Assembly (NCBI GenBank): GCA_045530725.1
Contig: JAZSCT010000014.1
Location: 1 to 64,000 of the forward strand
Direction of reading: 5' to 3'
Source of the DNA: SIG435 sp045530725
GTDB taxonomy: Bacteria; Bacillota; Clostridia; UMGS1810
DNA length: 64,000 nucleotides
Shown: positions 35,514 to 44,392 of the stretch, in pieces
Position numbering within the stretch: position 1 is the first letter of the stretch
Layout: every line of letters starts with the position of its first letter
Program-made: the position numbers and the translations under genes
Notes under the pieces: model-generated
What the model saw: the letters and a program-made list of their open reading frames with translations, nothing else
What the model was told of the DNA's origin: nothing
The model's database searches: none

Positions 35514-36632
35514 ATGAAAAAGATTATTGAACTTAAAAATATATCCAAATCATTTGATGGCGAACTTATCTTAGATAATATCAGTCTTGATATTTATGAC
35601 AATGAGTTTGTCACACTTTTGGGACCATCAGGATGCGGTAAGACTACCACTTTAAGAATCATCGGAGGTTTCGAAGAAAGTGATACTGGGGATGTTGTAT
35701 TTATGGGAGAGAGAATAAACGACCTTCCCCCTCACAAAAGACATGTAAATACTGTGTTTCAGAGATATGCACTTTTTCCTCATCTGAATGTATTCGACAA
35801 TGTTGCGTTCGGTCTTAAGGAGCAGAAAGTTCCGAAGAAAGAAATAAAAGAAAAAGTGGAAAAAATGCTTCAGATGGTAATGCTTTCTGGCTTTGCCGAC
35901 AGAAAGGTAACAAGTCTTTCAGGCGGACAGCAGCAGAGAGTTGCCATTGCAAGAGCACTTGTAAATGAACCGAAGGTTCTTTTGCTGGATGAACCTCTCG
36001 GTGCACTTGACCTTAAACTCAGAAAAGATATGCAGCAGGAACTTAAAAAGATACAGAAAAATACAGGTATCACATTTGTATTTATCACACATGATCAGGA
36101 AGAGGCTCTCAGTATGTCTGATACTGTTGTGGTAATGAGTGATGGCAAAATTCAGCAGATTGGTACACCTGTGGATGTGTATAATGAGCCTGTAAATGCC
36201 TTTGTGGCAGACTTTATCGGCGAAAGCAACATCGTAGATGGTGTAATGATAAAAGACTATTCTGTGTCATTTGGCGGACATACTTTTGAATGCCTTGATA
36301 CAGGATTTGGTGAAAATGAGCCCGTAGATGTGGTTATAAGACCTGAGGATGTAGATATTGTAAGCCTTGAGGAGGGTATGCTTTGCGGTACAGTAAAGTC
36401 TGTTACCTTTATGGGTGTACACAACGAGGCTATTGTTGATATAAATGGATTTATGTGGATGATACAGACCACAGATCCTGTACAGGAGGATTCATATATC
36501 GGAATCAAACTTGATCCTGATGCAATCCATATTATGAAGAAATCCGAATACTCGGGTATGTATGGGGATTACTCTTCATTCTCCAACGAACTTGATGAAC
36601 TATCCAACCCCGGAGGTGAAGAGGAAGAATGA
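35514..36632 (+). CDS. potA: Spermidine/putrescine ABC transporter ATPase
   Basis: The protein has 372 residues from ATG 35514, chosen because GGAG ends 9 bases upstream. The ABC domain has Walker A GPSGCGKTTT, LSGGQQQR signature and LLLDEPLGALDLKLR Walker B. The C-terminal TOBE domain (about 280-350, VVIRPEDVDIV) is the regulatory part of PotA/CysA-type ATPases. It powers polyamine uptake with PotB, PotC and PotD, all downstream. It overlaps potB by four bases. Confidence 0.95.
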   Translation: MKKIIELKNISKSFDGELILDNISLDIYDNEFVTLLGPSGCGKTTTLRIIGGFEESDTGDVVFMGERINDLPPHKRHVNTVFQRYALFPHLNVFDNVAFGLKEQKVPKKEIKEKVEKMLQMVMLSGFADRKVTSLSGGQQQRVAIARALVNEPKVLLLDEPLGALDLKLRKDMQQELKKIQKNTGITFVFITHDQEEALSMSDTVVVMSDGKIQQIGTPVDVYNEPVNAFVADFIGESNIVDGVMIKDYSVSFGGHTFECLDTGFGENEPVDVVIRPEDVDIVSLEEGMLCGTVKSVTFMGVHNEAIVDINGFMWMIQTTDPVQEDSYIGIKLDPDAIHIMKKSEYSGMYGDYSSFSNELDELSNPGGEEEE

Positions 36633-37510
36633 AAAAAGGTATGATCAAAGGTCAGAATACATACCGTGCTTCCCTTGTGCCTTATTCGGTGTGGTCTTTT
36701 GTGTTTGTGGTTGTGCCGCTTATTTTTGTGGCGTATTATGCATTTACAGACAATAATTTCAATTTTACTTTTGAAAATATTTTGAGATTTTTCAATGCAA
36801 AAAGTAACCTTATAAACGATGACGGAACAAGTGAAGAAGTAAGGACATATATCATAATATTTATGCGTTCTCTGAAACTTGCCCTGATATCCACCATTAT
36901 ATGTCTTCTTATGGGATATCCCATTGCATATATTATGTCCCGTGCAAAAGAAAAGACTCAGAAAACAATGGTTACCCTTATTATGATTCCTATGTGGATG
37001 AATTTCCTTATAAGAACATATGCGTGGATGACTATACTTCAGGATACAGGAATTATCAATACATTCCTTGGTTCTGTAGGATTAAACCCTGTGAAACTTA
37101 TCGGCACGGAAACTGCAGTTATCATCGGTATGGTGTATGACTATTTCCCGTATATGGTTTTGCCAATATATTCAATACTTGCAAAACTTGATACAAATCT
37201 TCTTGAAGCAGCAAAGGATCTTGGATGCTCAGGCGGATCTGTACTAAAAAGAGTGGTCCTTCCGCTCAGTATGCCAGGTGTCATATCGGGAATCAATATG
37301 GTGCTTATACCATCTATAAGTACCTTCTACATTTCGCAGAAACTTGGTAACGGCAAGTTCTTCCTTATAGGCGATGCCATAGAAGGACAGTATGTTGCAA
37401 ACAATCTTCACTTTGCCGCTGCCATTGCATTTATTCTTATGATTATTCTTCTTACGGGTATGACAATTGTGAAGTACGTATCTGCCCGTTATGTTTACGG
37501 AGGGGAATAA
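36629..37510 (+). CDS. potB: Spermidine/putrescine ABC transporter permease
   Basis: The protein has 293 residues with six predicted spans. The EAA loop is EAAKDLGCSGGSVLKRVVLPLSMPGV near residue 190. The order after potA and before potC and the family resemblance identify PotB. The start ATGA overlaps the potA stop. Confidence 0.94.
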   Translation: MKKGMIKGQNTYRASLVPYSVWSFVFVVVPLIFVAYYAFTDNNFNFTFENILRFFNAKSNLINDDGTSEEVRTYIIIFMRSLKLALISTIICLLMGYPIAYIMSRAKEKTQKTMVTLIMIPMWMNFLIRTYAWMTILQDTGIINTFLGSVGLNPVKLIGTETAVIIGMVYDYFPYMVLPIYSILAKLDTNLLEAAKDLGCSGGSVLKRVVLPLSMPGVISGINMVLIPSISTFYISQKLGNGKFFLIGDAIEGQYVANNLHFAAAIAFILMIILLTGMTIVKYVSARYVYGGE

Positions 37511-37511
37511 A

Positions 37512-38312
37512 ATGAAACTGTCTTCAAAAATCTATACGGGGATTGTGTTTGCATTTTTGTTTGCCCCGATTATTGTGCTTTTGGTGTTTTCATTTAACGA
37601 AGCGAAAAGCCTGTCGGTATTCTCAGGTTTTTCTCTTAAATGGTACAAAGAACTTTTTCGTGACAGAAACACACTTGAAGCAGTCAAAAATACAATTATA
37701 CTGGCTTTTGCAGCCACTCTTATATCAACTGCACTTGGTACATTTGCCGCAGTAGGTATCAATAAGTTAAGATCCAGATGGTACAAAGCCGCAATGAATA
37801 CTGTTACTGATATTCCTATGATAAACCCTGATATCATAACAGGTATTTCACTTATGCTTATGTTTGTGTTTGTGGGAAGACTCTTTGGTGCGGCAAACAG
37901 TTTGAGTTTCTGGACAATACTCATTGCCCACGTAACATTCTGTACACCATATGTAATCCTTCAGGTCCTTCCGAAACTCAATCAGATGGATTCATCACTT
38001 GGTGAGGCTGCAATGGATCTTGGATGCACACCTATGAAGGCTTTTTTCAAGGCGGAACTTCCCGAAATACTTCCCGGTATCATCACAGGTGCCATTATGG
38101 CATTTACATTGTCACTTGATGATTTTGTAATAAGTTATTTTACTTTGGGAAACGATTTTGAAACTCTTCCTATCAAAATCTACGGTATGACAAAAAAGAC
38201 GGTTACTCCCAAGATGTATTCACTTGCAACAATCATCTTTATTGTTACAATGTCACTTCTTCTTATAAGTAACCTGATTGATAATAAAAACAGTCAGCAA
38301 AAGCAAAAATAG
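37512..38312 (+). CDS. potC: Spermidine/putrescine ABC transporter permease
   Basis: The protein has 266 residues from ATG 37512, which follows GGAGGGGAATAA overlapping the potB end. Six membrane spans are predicted, with EAA loop GEAAMDLGCTPMKAFFKAELP and the PotC-typical ALSLDDFVISYF-like segment TLSLDDFVISYFTLG. Confidence 0.94.
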   Translation: MKLSSKIYTGIVFAFLFAPIIVLLVFSFNEAKSLSVFSGFSLKWYKELFRDRNTLEAVKNTIILAFAATLISTALGTFAAVGINKLRSRWYKAAMNTVTDIPMINPDIITGISLMLMFVFVGRLFGAANSLSFWTILIAHVTFCTPYVILQVLPKLNQMDSSLGEAAMDLGCTPMKAFFKAELPEILPGIITGAIMAFTLSLDDFVISYFTLGNDFETLPIKIYGMTKKTVTPKMYSLATIIFIVTMSLLLISNLIDNKNSQQKQK

Positions 38313-38332
38313 TTTTCTAAGGAGGAATCACA

Positions 38333-39439
38333 ATGAAAAAAATCTTGTACATTGTCCTTGCACTTTCCCTTGTTATGATGAGTTTTTCAGGTTGTGCAGG
38401 CGGAGACTCACTTACACTTAATGTATATAACTGGGGTGAGTATATATCTGACGGCAGCGAAGGCTCATATGATACAATCAGAGAATTTGAAGACTGGTAT
38501 GAAGAGACTTACGGTCAGAGGGTCAATGTAAACTACAGTACATTCGCTTCAAATGAAGATATGTATTCAAAGATTTCAAGCGGTGCGGTAAGTTATGATG
38601 TGGTAATACCATCTGATTATATGATAGCAAGAATGAGAGAAGAAAATCTTCTTTTGCCCATTAATTATGACAACATACCAAACTATGAGAATATAGACGA
38701 TTCATTCAAAGGACTTTATTTCGATCCTGAAGCAAAATATACAGTTCCATATACCTATGGTATGGTAGGGGTAATTTATGACGGCAATACTGTCAAAGAA
38801 GAAGATGCCAAAGGTTGGGATCTTATGTGGAATGAGGATTACAAAGGAAGAATCCTTCAGTTCAACAATTCCCGTGATGCTTTCGGAAGTGCAATGTACA
38901 AACTTGGCATTGATGTAAACACAACTGACAAATCAGAGTGGGACAAGGCTTATGATGAACTTCTTAGTCAGAGACCACTTGTATATAGTTATGTAATGGA
39001 TGAAATATATAATATGATGGAGTCGGGAGAAGCATCCATCGGTGCATACTATGCAGGGGATTATTTCACAATGGTAGATGCTCAGGCGGAAGATGTGGAT
39101 CTTAAGTTCTACTATCCCGAAAAGACTAACTTCTTCCTTGATGCTATGTGTATTCCAACATGTGCTCAGAATAAGGATTTAGCAGAAATATTTATAAACT
39201 TTATGCTTTCAAGAGATGCTGCTGTGGCAAATGCAGAATATACTTATTATTCATCGCCAAACAGTATTGTATATAACGACAGCGAGTATATAGAAAATAT
39301 GGGCGAGGATGCTATGAAGATTCTCTATCCTGATGATATAGATTTCAAAGCAAATTACAACGAATATGCTTACAGAAATCTTGATTTGGAAATGCTTGAA
39401 TATTTAAATACTCTTTGGGAAAATGTGAAGATAAATTAA
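38333..39439 (+). CDS. potD: Spermidine/putrescine-binding lipoprotein
   Basis: The protein has 368 residues. It has a lipoprotein signal with Cys in FSGCAGG (Cys21) and then LNVYNWGEYISD, the start of the PotD/PotF periplasmic-binding fold. VVIPSDYMIARM, YTVPYTYGMVGVIYD and FLDAMCIPTCAQNKDLAEIFINF are further family segments. It hands polyamines to PotBC. It is the last gene of potABCD, ended by a strong terminator. Confidence 0.95.
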   Translation: MKKILYIVLALSLVMMSFSGCAGGDSLTLNVYNWGEYISDGSEGSYDTIREFEDWYEETYGQRVNVNYSTFASNEDMYSKISSGAVSYDVVIPSDYMIARMREENLLLPINYDNIPNYENIDDSFKGLYFDPEAKYTVPYTYGMVGVIYDGNTVKEEDAKGWDLMWNEDYKGRILQFNNSRDAFGSAMYKLGIDVNTTDKSEWDKAYDELLSQRPLVYSYVMDEIYNMMESGEASIGAYYAGDYFTMVDAQAEDVDLKFYYPEKTNFFLDAMCIPTCAQNKDLAEIFINFMLSRDAAVANAEYTYYSSPNSIVYNDSEYIENMGEDAMKILYPDDIDFKANYNEYAYRNLDLEMLEYLNTLWENVKIN

Positions 39440-39457
39440 TAGTTTGATAAAGAATAT

Positions 39458-39495
39458 AAGAGATGTGAAATGTTGTTTTTTACATCTCTTTTTAA
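39458..39495 (+). terminator. potABCD terminator
   Basis: A 9-bp stem (39458-39466 with 39482-39490) is followed by a T-run. Confidence 0.8.
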
Positions 39496-39531
39496 TTTGT
39501 TTTACAGTTTTATTTCGTATGTAGTATCAAA

Positions 39532-39561
39532 TTGACTTAAAAATTTGTGTGATGCTATACT
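39532..39561 (+). promoter_or_regulatory. Promoter of the MORN protein gene
   Basis: TTGACT (39532-39537), an 18-base spacer and TATACT (39556-39561), with a start codon 22 bases downstream. Confidence 0.65.
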
Positions 39562-39583
39562 TGAAGTACAAAGGAGTGATGAT

Positions 39584-41368
39584 ATGAAAAAAACAGCAGG
39601 TTTTTTGAGTATATTTATTTTTGTACTTTCGGCATTGCTTTCGTTGAATGTATATGCAGATGATCCAGGCTATGTGACACAAACGGACATTGTTTGCTTC
39701 ATAGACTATTCTCCAATAGAGTCCTATAATTATAAAAATAAAACATATGTGGTGGCAGAAGACCTTATGAACTACGGTTTTGATGTGGTATGGAATGAAG
39801 AGAAAAGAGAACTTAATATAGACAGAAAAAAGTACAATTTCACTCCATATATATCTGATATGGTAAATGAGTTTAAGACTTATCCCACCTTTGAACCATT
39901 ATTCAGGGTGTATCCTACAGATATAAAAACATATGTTAACGGGGAACTTGCTGAATCATATAATATCTACGGAAGAACAGTTGTAAATATAGATTTTTTG
40001 TATCATTGGGGAAATTGCATATACGATGATACCGAAAGGAAATATGAAGTCCGTATTCTTGAAAAAGAAATAGAAGGTATGGAAGAAAAAACTGAAACTG
40101 TTGATGAAAGTACAGATTATTATAAATATGTAAAAAACGTAAGCGAAAAAGGTGTTTTCAAAGACGGAAACCTTGTTTACGGTATAAAAAAGAACGTAAC
40201 AACCAATAAGTATGGTGACAATGTTGATATTTATATAGGAAGTTTTACTGATAACAGAACTATTCTTTACAGTAAATCGTATATGTACTTTGATGCTATG
40301 GTTCACTATAATATGAAATCTCCTTTTAAGGTAAATGTTAAAGGGGATAGTGAAACTCCAGGATATACCGTTAATCTCAATCAAAATTCTGTGGTAAAGA
40401 CTGTGTGTGATGATTCTTTCAGGTATGGACTTATGATAAACAAAGTTACTGCACCGTCAGGAATTGATGGTACAGAGGCTATGTATTTAAGAGCAGACGG
40501 CAATCTTTACTCACTAAGGTATGGCACAGAAGAGGAAGATGGGTACAATGGTGAGTTATTTAAGGACGGCAAGTCTATATATAAAGGCAAAATATATTAT
40601 GACAGATTTTCATTTCAGTTCCATAATTACGGGCATTTTCAACATAAAAACTTCATTGTGCTTTATGCACCTGAATATTCTGACAAAGATGGTGTGATAT
40701 ATTACAAAGATGAATCGGTTGACGGGGCAGGAAGTATATATTATAAAGGAAATGTGGTAAACGGTGTTGCTCACGGAAAGGGAACAATGTTTGCCTATGG
40801 TGCAAGAAATTACGATATATACATAGATACTCCGTATCTTATCTACAAAGATGAGGGAAAGATAGAAGAGATTACTTCTGTGGGAGAAAATGTAATGTAC
40901 ATTGGAGGGTTTTCTAACGGGTTACTTAACGGTAAGGGAACTATGTACAACGTTTCCGGTGGTGATATTTCCTGTGTAGGGGAATGGACTGAAGGAGAGT
41001 TAAACGGAAATGCAACTCTGTATTGCCATATAGGAGATAATGCATCGGGACTTTTGTATGAAGGGAAAATGAAAGATAACAAAAAATCCGGATTTGGCAC
41101 AGAATATTCTGCAAAGGGAAATCCCTTTTATGAAGGTTTTTACAAAAGATTTACAGGGGAATTCAAAGACGGAAACTGGCATTATGGCAAGTGGTATGAG
41201 ATAGAGTATAATGCAGAAAAGAACTTTCACGAAATCTTTCTTCATTATGAGGGAGAATTTCGCTACGGAGAGAAACAATATGGAACACATTTTAGATATT
41301 ATAACGAACTGACAGGATTATATGAAGAGAGAACGGGATATTTTGACAACTGGAAGTTTGTTGAATAA
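39584..41368 (+). CDS. Secreted MORN-repeat protein
   Basis: The protein has 594 residues from ATG 39584, which follows AAAGGAGTG and starts a signal peptide (about 1-25, cut after VYA). Residues about 35-170 resemble degenerate copper_amine_oxidase_N repeats (TYVVAEDLMNYGFDVVWNEE). The C-terminal third (about 400-590) has MORN repeats (YIGGFSNGLLNGKGTMYN, YEGKMKDNKKSGFGTEY). MORN sheets bind lipids or mediate assembly in other proteins; no enzyme domain is visible. It is a monocistronic gene with its own promoter and terminator. A surface scaffold role is inference. Confidence 0.8.
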   Translation: MKKTAGFLSIFIFVLSALLSLNVYADDPGYVTQTDIVCFIDYSPIESYNYKNKTYVVAEDLMNYGFDVVWNEEKRELNIDRKKYNFTPYISDMVNEFKTYPTFEPLFRVYPTDIKTYVNGELAESYNIYGRTVVNIDFLYHWGNCIYDDTERKYEVRILEKEIEGMEEKTETVDESTDYYKYVKNVSEKGVFKDGNLVYGIKKNVTTNKYGDNVDIYIGSFTDNRTILYSKSYMYFDAMVHYNMKSPFKVNVKGDSETPGYTVNLNQNSVVKTVCDDSFRYGLMINKVTAPSGIDGTEAMYLRADGNLYSLRYGTEEEDGYNGELFKDGKSIYKGKIYYDRFSFQFHNYGHFQHKNFIVLYAPEYSDKDGVIYYKDESVDGAGSIYYKGNVVNGVAHGKGTMFAYGARNYDIYIDTPYLIYKDEGKIEEITSVGENVMYIGGFSNGLLNGKGTMYNVSGGDISCVGEWTEGELNGNATLYCHIGDNASGLLYEGKMKDNKKSGFGTEYSAKGNPFYEGFYKRFTGEFKDGNWHYGKWYEIEYNAEKNFHEIFLHYEGEFRYGEKQYGTHFRYYNELTGLYEERTGYFDNWKFVE

Positions 41369-41382
41369 TCAAAATCAACAGT

Positions 41383-41426
41383 AAACCGAAGAGTCATTAT
41401 TTATTATTGGGATTCTTCGGTTTTTT
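41383..41426. terminator. Terminator between convergent genes
   Basis: A 13-base stem with one G-T pair (41383-41395 with 41411-41423) is followed by six T residues on the plus strand, between the MORN gene and pyk. Confidence 0.8.
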
Positions 41427-41436
41427 AAATTATCAT

Positions 41437-42849
41437 TTAATTGATTCTGTGAACCTTCAACATATTGGTTGTTTTGGAAAGATTAAGTGAGGAACTACCT
41501 GTTAATACTATAATGTCATTTTTTGTAAGATCAAGGGATTCTTTTGCTTTTTCCACGGCAGAATCATATAATTCTTTGCTTGAAGTTTTTTCCCCGTTTA
41601 CAATAGGAAACACTCCCCATACAAGGGAAAGTTTGTAGTATATGTCTTCGTCTATTGTAGGGGCGATTATGGGACAATCAGGACGGAATTTGGAGATCAT
41701 CCTTGCAGTATGGCCTGATTTTGTCACAGCCACAATGCATTCTGCATCAAGATCAGATGCACAGGTGCAAACTGCATGGCATATGGCATCTGTCACCGTA
41801 AGACTTTTGATATTATTATTTGTGATTTTGTTATGACAGATTGTCTTTTCGGTATATTCCGCAATTTTTTTCATAGTCAATACTGTCTGTACGGGAAACT
41901 TCCCTGCGGCAGTTTCTCCTGAAAGCATTATTGCACTTGTTCCGTCATAGATGGCATTTGCAATGTCATTTACTTCTGCTCTCGTGGGACGTGGATTTAA
42001 AATCATTGATTCAAGCATCTGTGTTGCTGTGACGGATATCTTTCCTGATAAGAGGCATTTTGATATAATTTCTTTCTGTATAGCAGGTAGTTTCTCATAT
42101 GGGATTTCCACTCCCATATCACCTCTTGCAATCATTATTCCGTCAGATGCAAGGATAATGTCGTCTATATTTTCTACTCCACGGGCGTTTTCTATCTTTG
42201 AAATTATCTTGATGTTGGGTTTGCCGTATTCCATAACAAGTCTTCGTATATCTTCCACATCTTCTCTGCATCTTACAAATGATGCAGCAATATAGTCTAT
42301 GTCATTTTGCATGCCGAATATAATATCTTTTTTGTCTGTTTCGGATAGATATGGCATATGGATATTTGATGAGGGGAGGTTGATACTTTTTCTGTCTGAG
42401 AGTTTTCCACCGTGAATGACTTTGCATATTATCTCTTTATCTGTGATATTTTCTGCCTTAAGTTCAATCAGACCATCATTTATAAGTATTGTATCATTTT
42501 GTTTTACATATTTTGTGATTTCCTTATAGGTGACAGATACTCTTGATTCGTTTCCCACCACTTCCTCTGTGGTCAGAGTGAAGAGTTGATTTTTTAGAAG
42601 TTCTATACTGCCTTTTTCGAATGTTTCTATCCTTATTTCAGGACCTTTGGTATCAAGCATTATTCCTACGGGGAGGTTAAGTTTTTTTCTTATCTTTTTT
42701 ACGGCATCAATTCTTCTTTTGTGTTCCTCATAGGTGGAATGGGAAAAATTCATCCTTGCTGTGTCCATTCCTGCTTTGATCATTTCTTCTATAACATCTT
42801 CATTTTCAGAAGATGGTCCGATTGTGCAGATGATTTTTGTCTTTTTCAA
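41437..42849 (-). CDS. pyk: Pyruvate kinase
   Basis: The protein has 470 residues and makes pyruvate and ATP from phosphoenolpyruvate. Motifs are KIICTIGPSSE, MNFSHSTYEEH, MLDTKGPEIR, the catalytic ISKIENARGVENID and ARGDMGVEIP, TQMLESMILNPRPTRAEVNDIANAIYDGTSAIMLSGETAAG, then the C-terminal allosteric domain. It lacks the extra phosphohistidine-like domain found on many Firmicutes enzymes. It is convergent with the MORN gene and divergent from the manganese riboswitch. Confidence 0.97.
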   Translation of the reverse strand: MKKTKIICTIGPSSENEDVIEEMIKAGMDTARMNFSHSTYEEHKRRIDAVKKIRKKLNLPVGIMLDTKGPEIRIETFEKGSIELLKNQLFTLTTEEVVGNESRVSVTYKEITKYVKQNDTILINDGLIELKAENITDKEIICKVIHGGKLSDRKSINLPSSNIHMPYLSETDKKDIIFGMQNDIDYIAASFVRCREDVEDIRRLVMEYGKPNIKIISKIENARGVENIDDIILASDGIMIARGDMGVEIPYEKLPAIQKEIISKCLLSGKISVTATQMLESMILNPRPTRAEVNDIANAIYDGTSAIMLSGETAAGKFPVQTVLTMKKIAEYTEKTICHNKITNNNIKSLTVTDAICHAVCTCASDLDAECIVAVTKSGHTARMISKFRPDCPIIAPTIDEDIYYKLSLVWGVFPIVNGEKTSSKELYDSAVEKAKESLDLTKNDIIVLTGSSSLNLSKTTNMLKVHRIN

Positions 42850-42891
42850 TATAAATGCTCCTTTTAAAAAAGAATTGATAGTAATAATTTG

Positions 42892-42920
42892 TTGACAATG
42901 GAAATATTTTGTGTTAAAAT
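42892..42920 (+). promoter_or_regulatory. Promoter of the riboswitch-oadB transcript
   Basis: A perfect TTGACA (42892-42897), a 17-base spacer and TAAAAT (42915-42920). Transcription would start a few bases before the aptamer. Confidence 0.85.
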
Positions 42921-42925
42921 AAGTT

Positions 42926-43049
42926 TCGTTAAAGGGGAGTAGCCAACAATCATATGATTGTTACAATAGTCGTCAATACGGACTTTCCCGCTATTGTATT
43001 AAATGGCAAGACTTTTATCGCGGTATGTTTCGTGGTAAAGGTTTTTTTT
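42926..43049 (+). promoter_or_regulatory. yybP-ykoY manganese riboswitch with terminator platform
   Basis: The aptamer carries the family blocks in order: AAAGGGGAGTAGC (42931-42943), a variable hairpin (CAACAATCATATGATTGTT), GTCGTCAATACG (42970-42981), then CCCGCTATTGT and GGCAAGACTTTTATC closing P1. P1 pairs 42926-42934 with 43012-43020. The expression platform is a 12-bp hairpin (43011-43022 with 43031-43042, some G-T pairs) followed by a T-run to 43049. The 5' arm of the terminator is the 3' arm of P1, so Mn2+-stabilised P1 should prevent termination: a transcriptional ON switch. It controls oadB/oadG-like genes. Confidence 0.93.
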
Positions 43050-43088
43050 ATGCTCTTTTTTAAATCAAATATTGAAAGGATTGATATT

Positions 43089-44192
43089 GTGGAAGCTATT
43101 TTTGGAAACTTTTTGAACATCCAATGGCAACAGGTGGTAATGTGGGCAATAGGTGCACTTCTTATCTATCTTGCAATCAAGAAAGATATGGAGCCGACAC
43201 TTCTCTTGCCAATGGGATTCGGTGCAATTCTCGTTAACTTGCCTTTGTCAGGTGCTATCGGTGAGGAAGGTGTAATCGATATTCTCTTTAATGCAGGTAT
43301 CGCAAACGAACTTTTCCCACTTCTTTTGTTTATCGGTATAGGTGCTATGATTGACTTCGGACCACTTCTTTCAAATCCGAAACTTATGCTGTTTGGTGCA
43401 GCTGCTCAGTTTGGAATTTTCTTTACCTTAAGTATGGCAAGATTCTTTGGGTTTGAACTTCAGGATGCGGCATCAATTGCAATCATCGGCGCGGCAGACG
43501 GTCCTACATCTATATTCGTAGCAAACTACTACGGAACTAAGTTTCTTGGTGCAATTACAGTAGCGGCTTACTCATATATGGCATTGGTGCCTGTAATTCA
43601 GCCTCCTGTAATCAAACTTCTTACTACAAAGAAGGAAAGACTTATCAGAATGCCTTATAAGCCAAAGAACGTTTCAAAAAGAACAAAGATTCTCTTCCCG
43701 ATTATTATAACTGTGGTAACAGGTCTCTTTGCTCCGATGAGTGTTTCTCTTATCGGTTTCCTTATGTTTGGTAACCTTATCAGAGAATGCGGTGTTCTTG
43801 ACAATCTTTCAGAAACTGCACAGAAGGTACTTGCAAACCTTGTTACAATATTCCTTGGTATCACAATTTCCACCAAGATGCAGGCTGCTCAGTTCCTTCA
43901 GGTAGATACTCTTATGATTATCGGTCTCGGTCTTATTGCATTTATTGTAGATACAGCAGGTGGTGTACTCTTTGCAAAGTTCTTAAATCTCTTTACAAAG
44001 AACAAGATAAACCCTATGATCGGTGCAGCAGGTATCTCTGCATTCCCAATGTCTGCAAGAGTTGTACATAAGATGGGACTTAAGGAAGATAATCAGAACT
44101 TCCTTCTTATGCATTCTATTGGTGTAAACGTATCAGGACAGATTGCTTCTGTTATTGCTGGCGGTCTTATACTCAACCTGATCGCTCGTTAG
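43089..44192 (+). CDS. OadB-like sodium-pump decarboxylase beta subunit
   Basis: The protein has 367 residues from GTG 43089, 8 bases after AAAGGA. The open frame extends back to an ATG at 42954, but that lies inside the riboswitch and is rejected. It is a membrane protein of about nine spans, of the oxaloacetate/methylmalonyl-CoA decarboxylase beta family (OadB/MmdB/GcdB): PTLLLPMGFGAILVNLP, ELFPLLLFIGIGAMIDFGPLL, IGAADGPTSIFVANYY and HSIGVNVSGQIASVIAGG. In known pumps it couples decarboxylation of carboxybiotin to Na+ export. No alpha subunit or biotin carrier is nearby, and control is by a manganese riboswitch. Confidence 0.92.
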   Translation: MEAIFGNFLNIQWQQVVMWAIGALLIYLAIKKDMEPTLLLPMGFGAILVNLPLSGAIGEEGVIDILFNAGIANELFPLLLFIGIGAMIDFGPLLSNPKLMLFGAAAQFGIFFTLSMARFFGFELQDAASIAIIGAADGPTSIFVANYYGTKFLGAITVAAYSYMALVPVIQPPVIKLLTTKKERLIRMPYKPKNVSKRTKILFPIIITVVTGLFAPMSVSLIGFLMFGNLIRECGVLDNLSETAQKVLANLVTIFLGITISTKMQAAQFLQVDTLMIIGLGLIAFIVDTAGGVLFAKFLNLFTKNKINPMIGAAGISAFPMSARVVHKMGLKEDNQNFLLMHSIGVNVSGQIASVIAGGLILNLIAR

Positions 44193-44208
44193 TAAAGGAG
44201 GATTTTAT

Positions 44209-44343
44209 ATGTTTAATGTAGAAGGTTTTCTCGCATCTCTCAAGTACATGGGACTTGGAATGCTTGGTATATTTGTAGTAACAATAATTATTATTTCTGT
44301 GATGGCTTTGCTTAACAAATTGCCTGTAGATAAGGAAGAATAG
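44209..44343 (+). CDS. Short OadG-like gamma subunit
   Basis: A 44-residue open frame from ATG 44209 follows AAAGGAGG closely. It has one membrane span (about 14-36, GMLGIFVVTIIIISVMALL) ending in a short charged tail, as in OadG/MmdD small subunits that stabilise the decarboxylase complex. It lacks the long Pro-rich and His-containing tail of OadG. It lies 16 bases after oadB and is surely cotranscribed. Confidence 0.75.
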   Translation: MFNVEGFLASLKYMGLGMLGIFVVTIIIISVMALLNKLPVDKEE

Positions 44344-44351
44344 TTTATATT

Positions 44352-44391
44352 AAGACTGTGGAAGATATCTTCTGCAGTCTTTCTTTTTTTA
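44352..44391 (+). terminator. Terminator of the oadBG transcript
   Basis: An AAGACTG/CAGTCTT stem (44352-44358 with 44375-44381) extended by GAAGATATCTTC pairing is followed by a T-run. Confidence 0.8.
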
Positions 44392-44392
44392 T

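Noticed and set aside
42954..43088. Upstream start for the OadB-like gene
   Set aside because: The extra codons fall inside the manganese riboswitch and its terminator; the GTG at 43089 has a good ribosome site.
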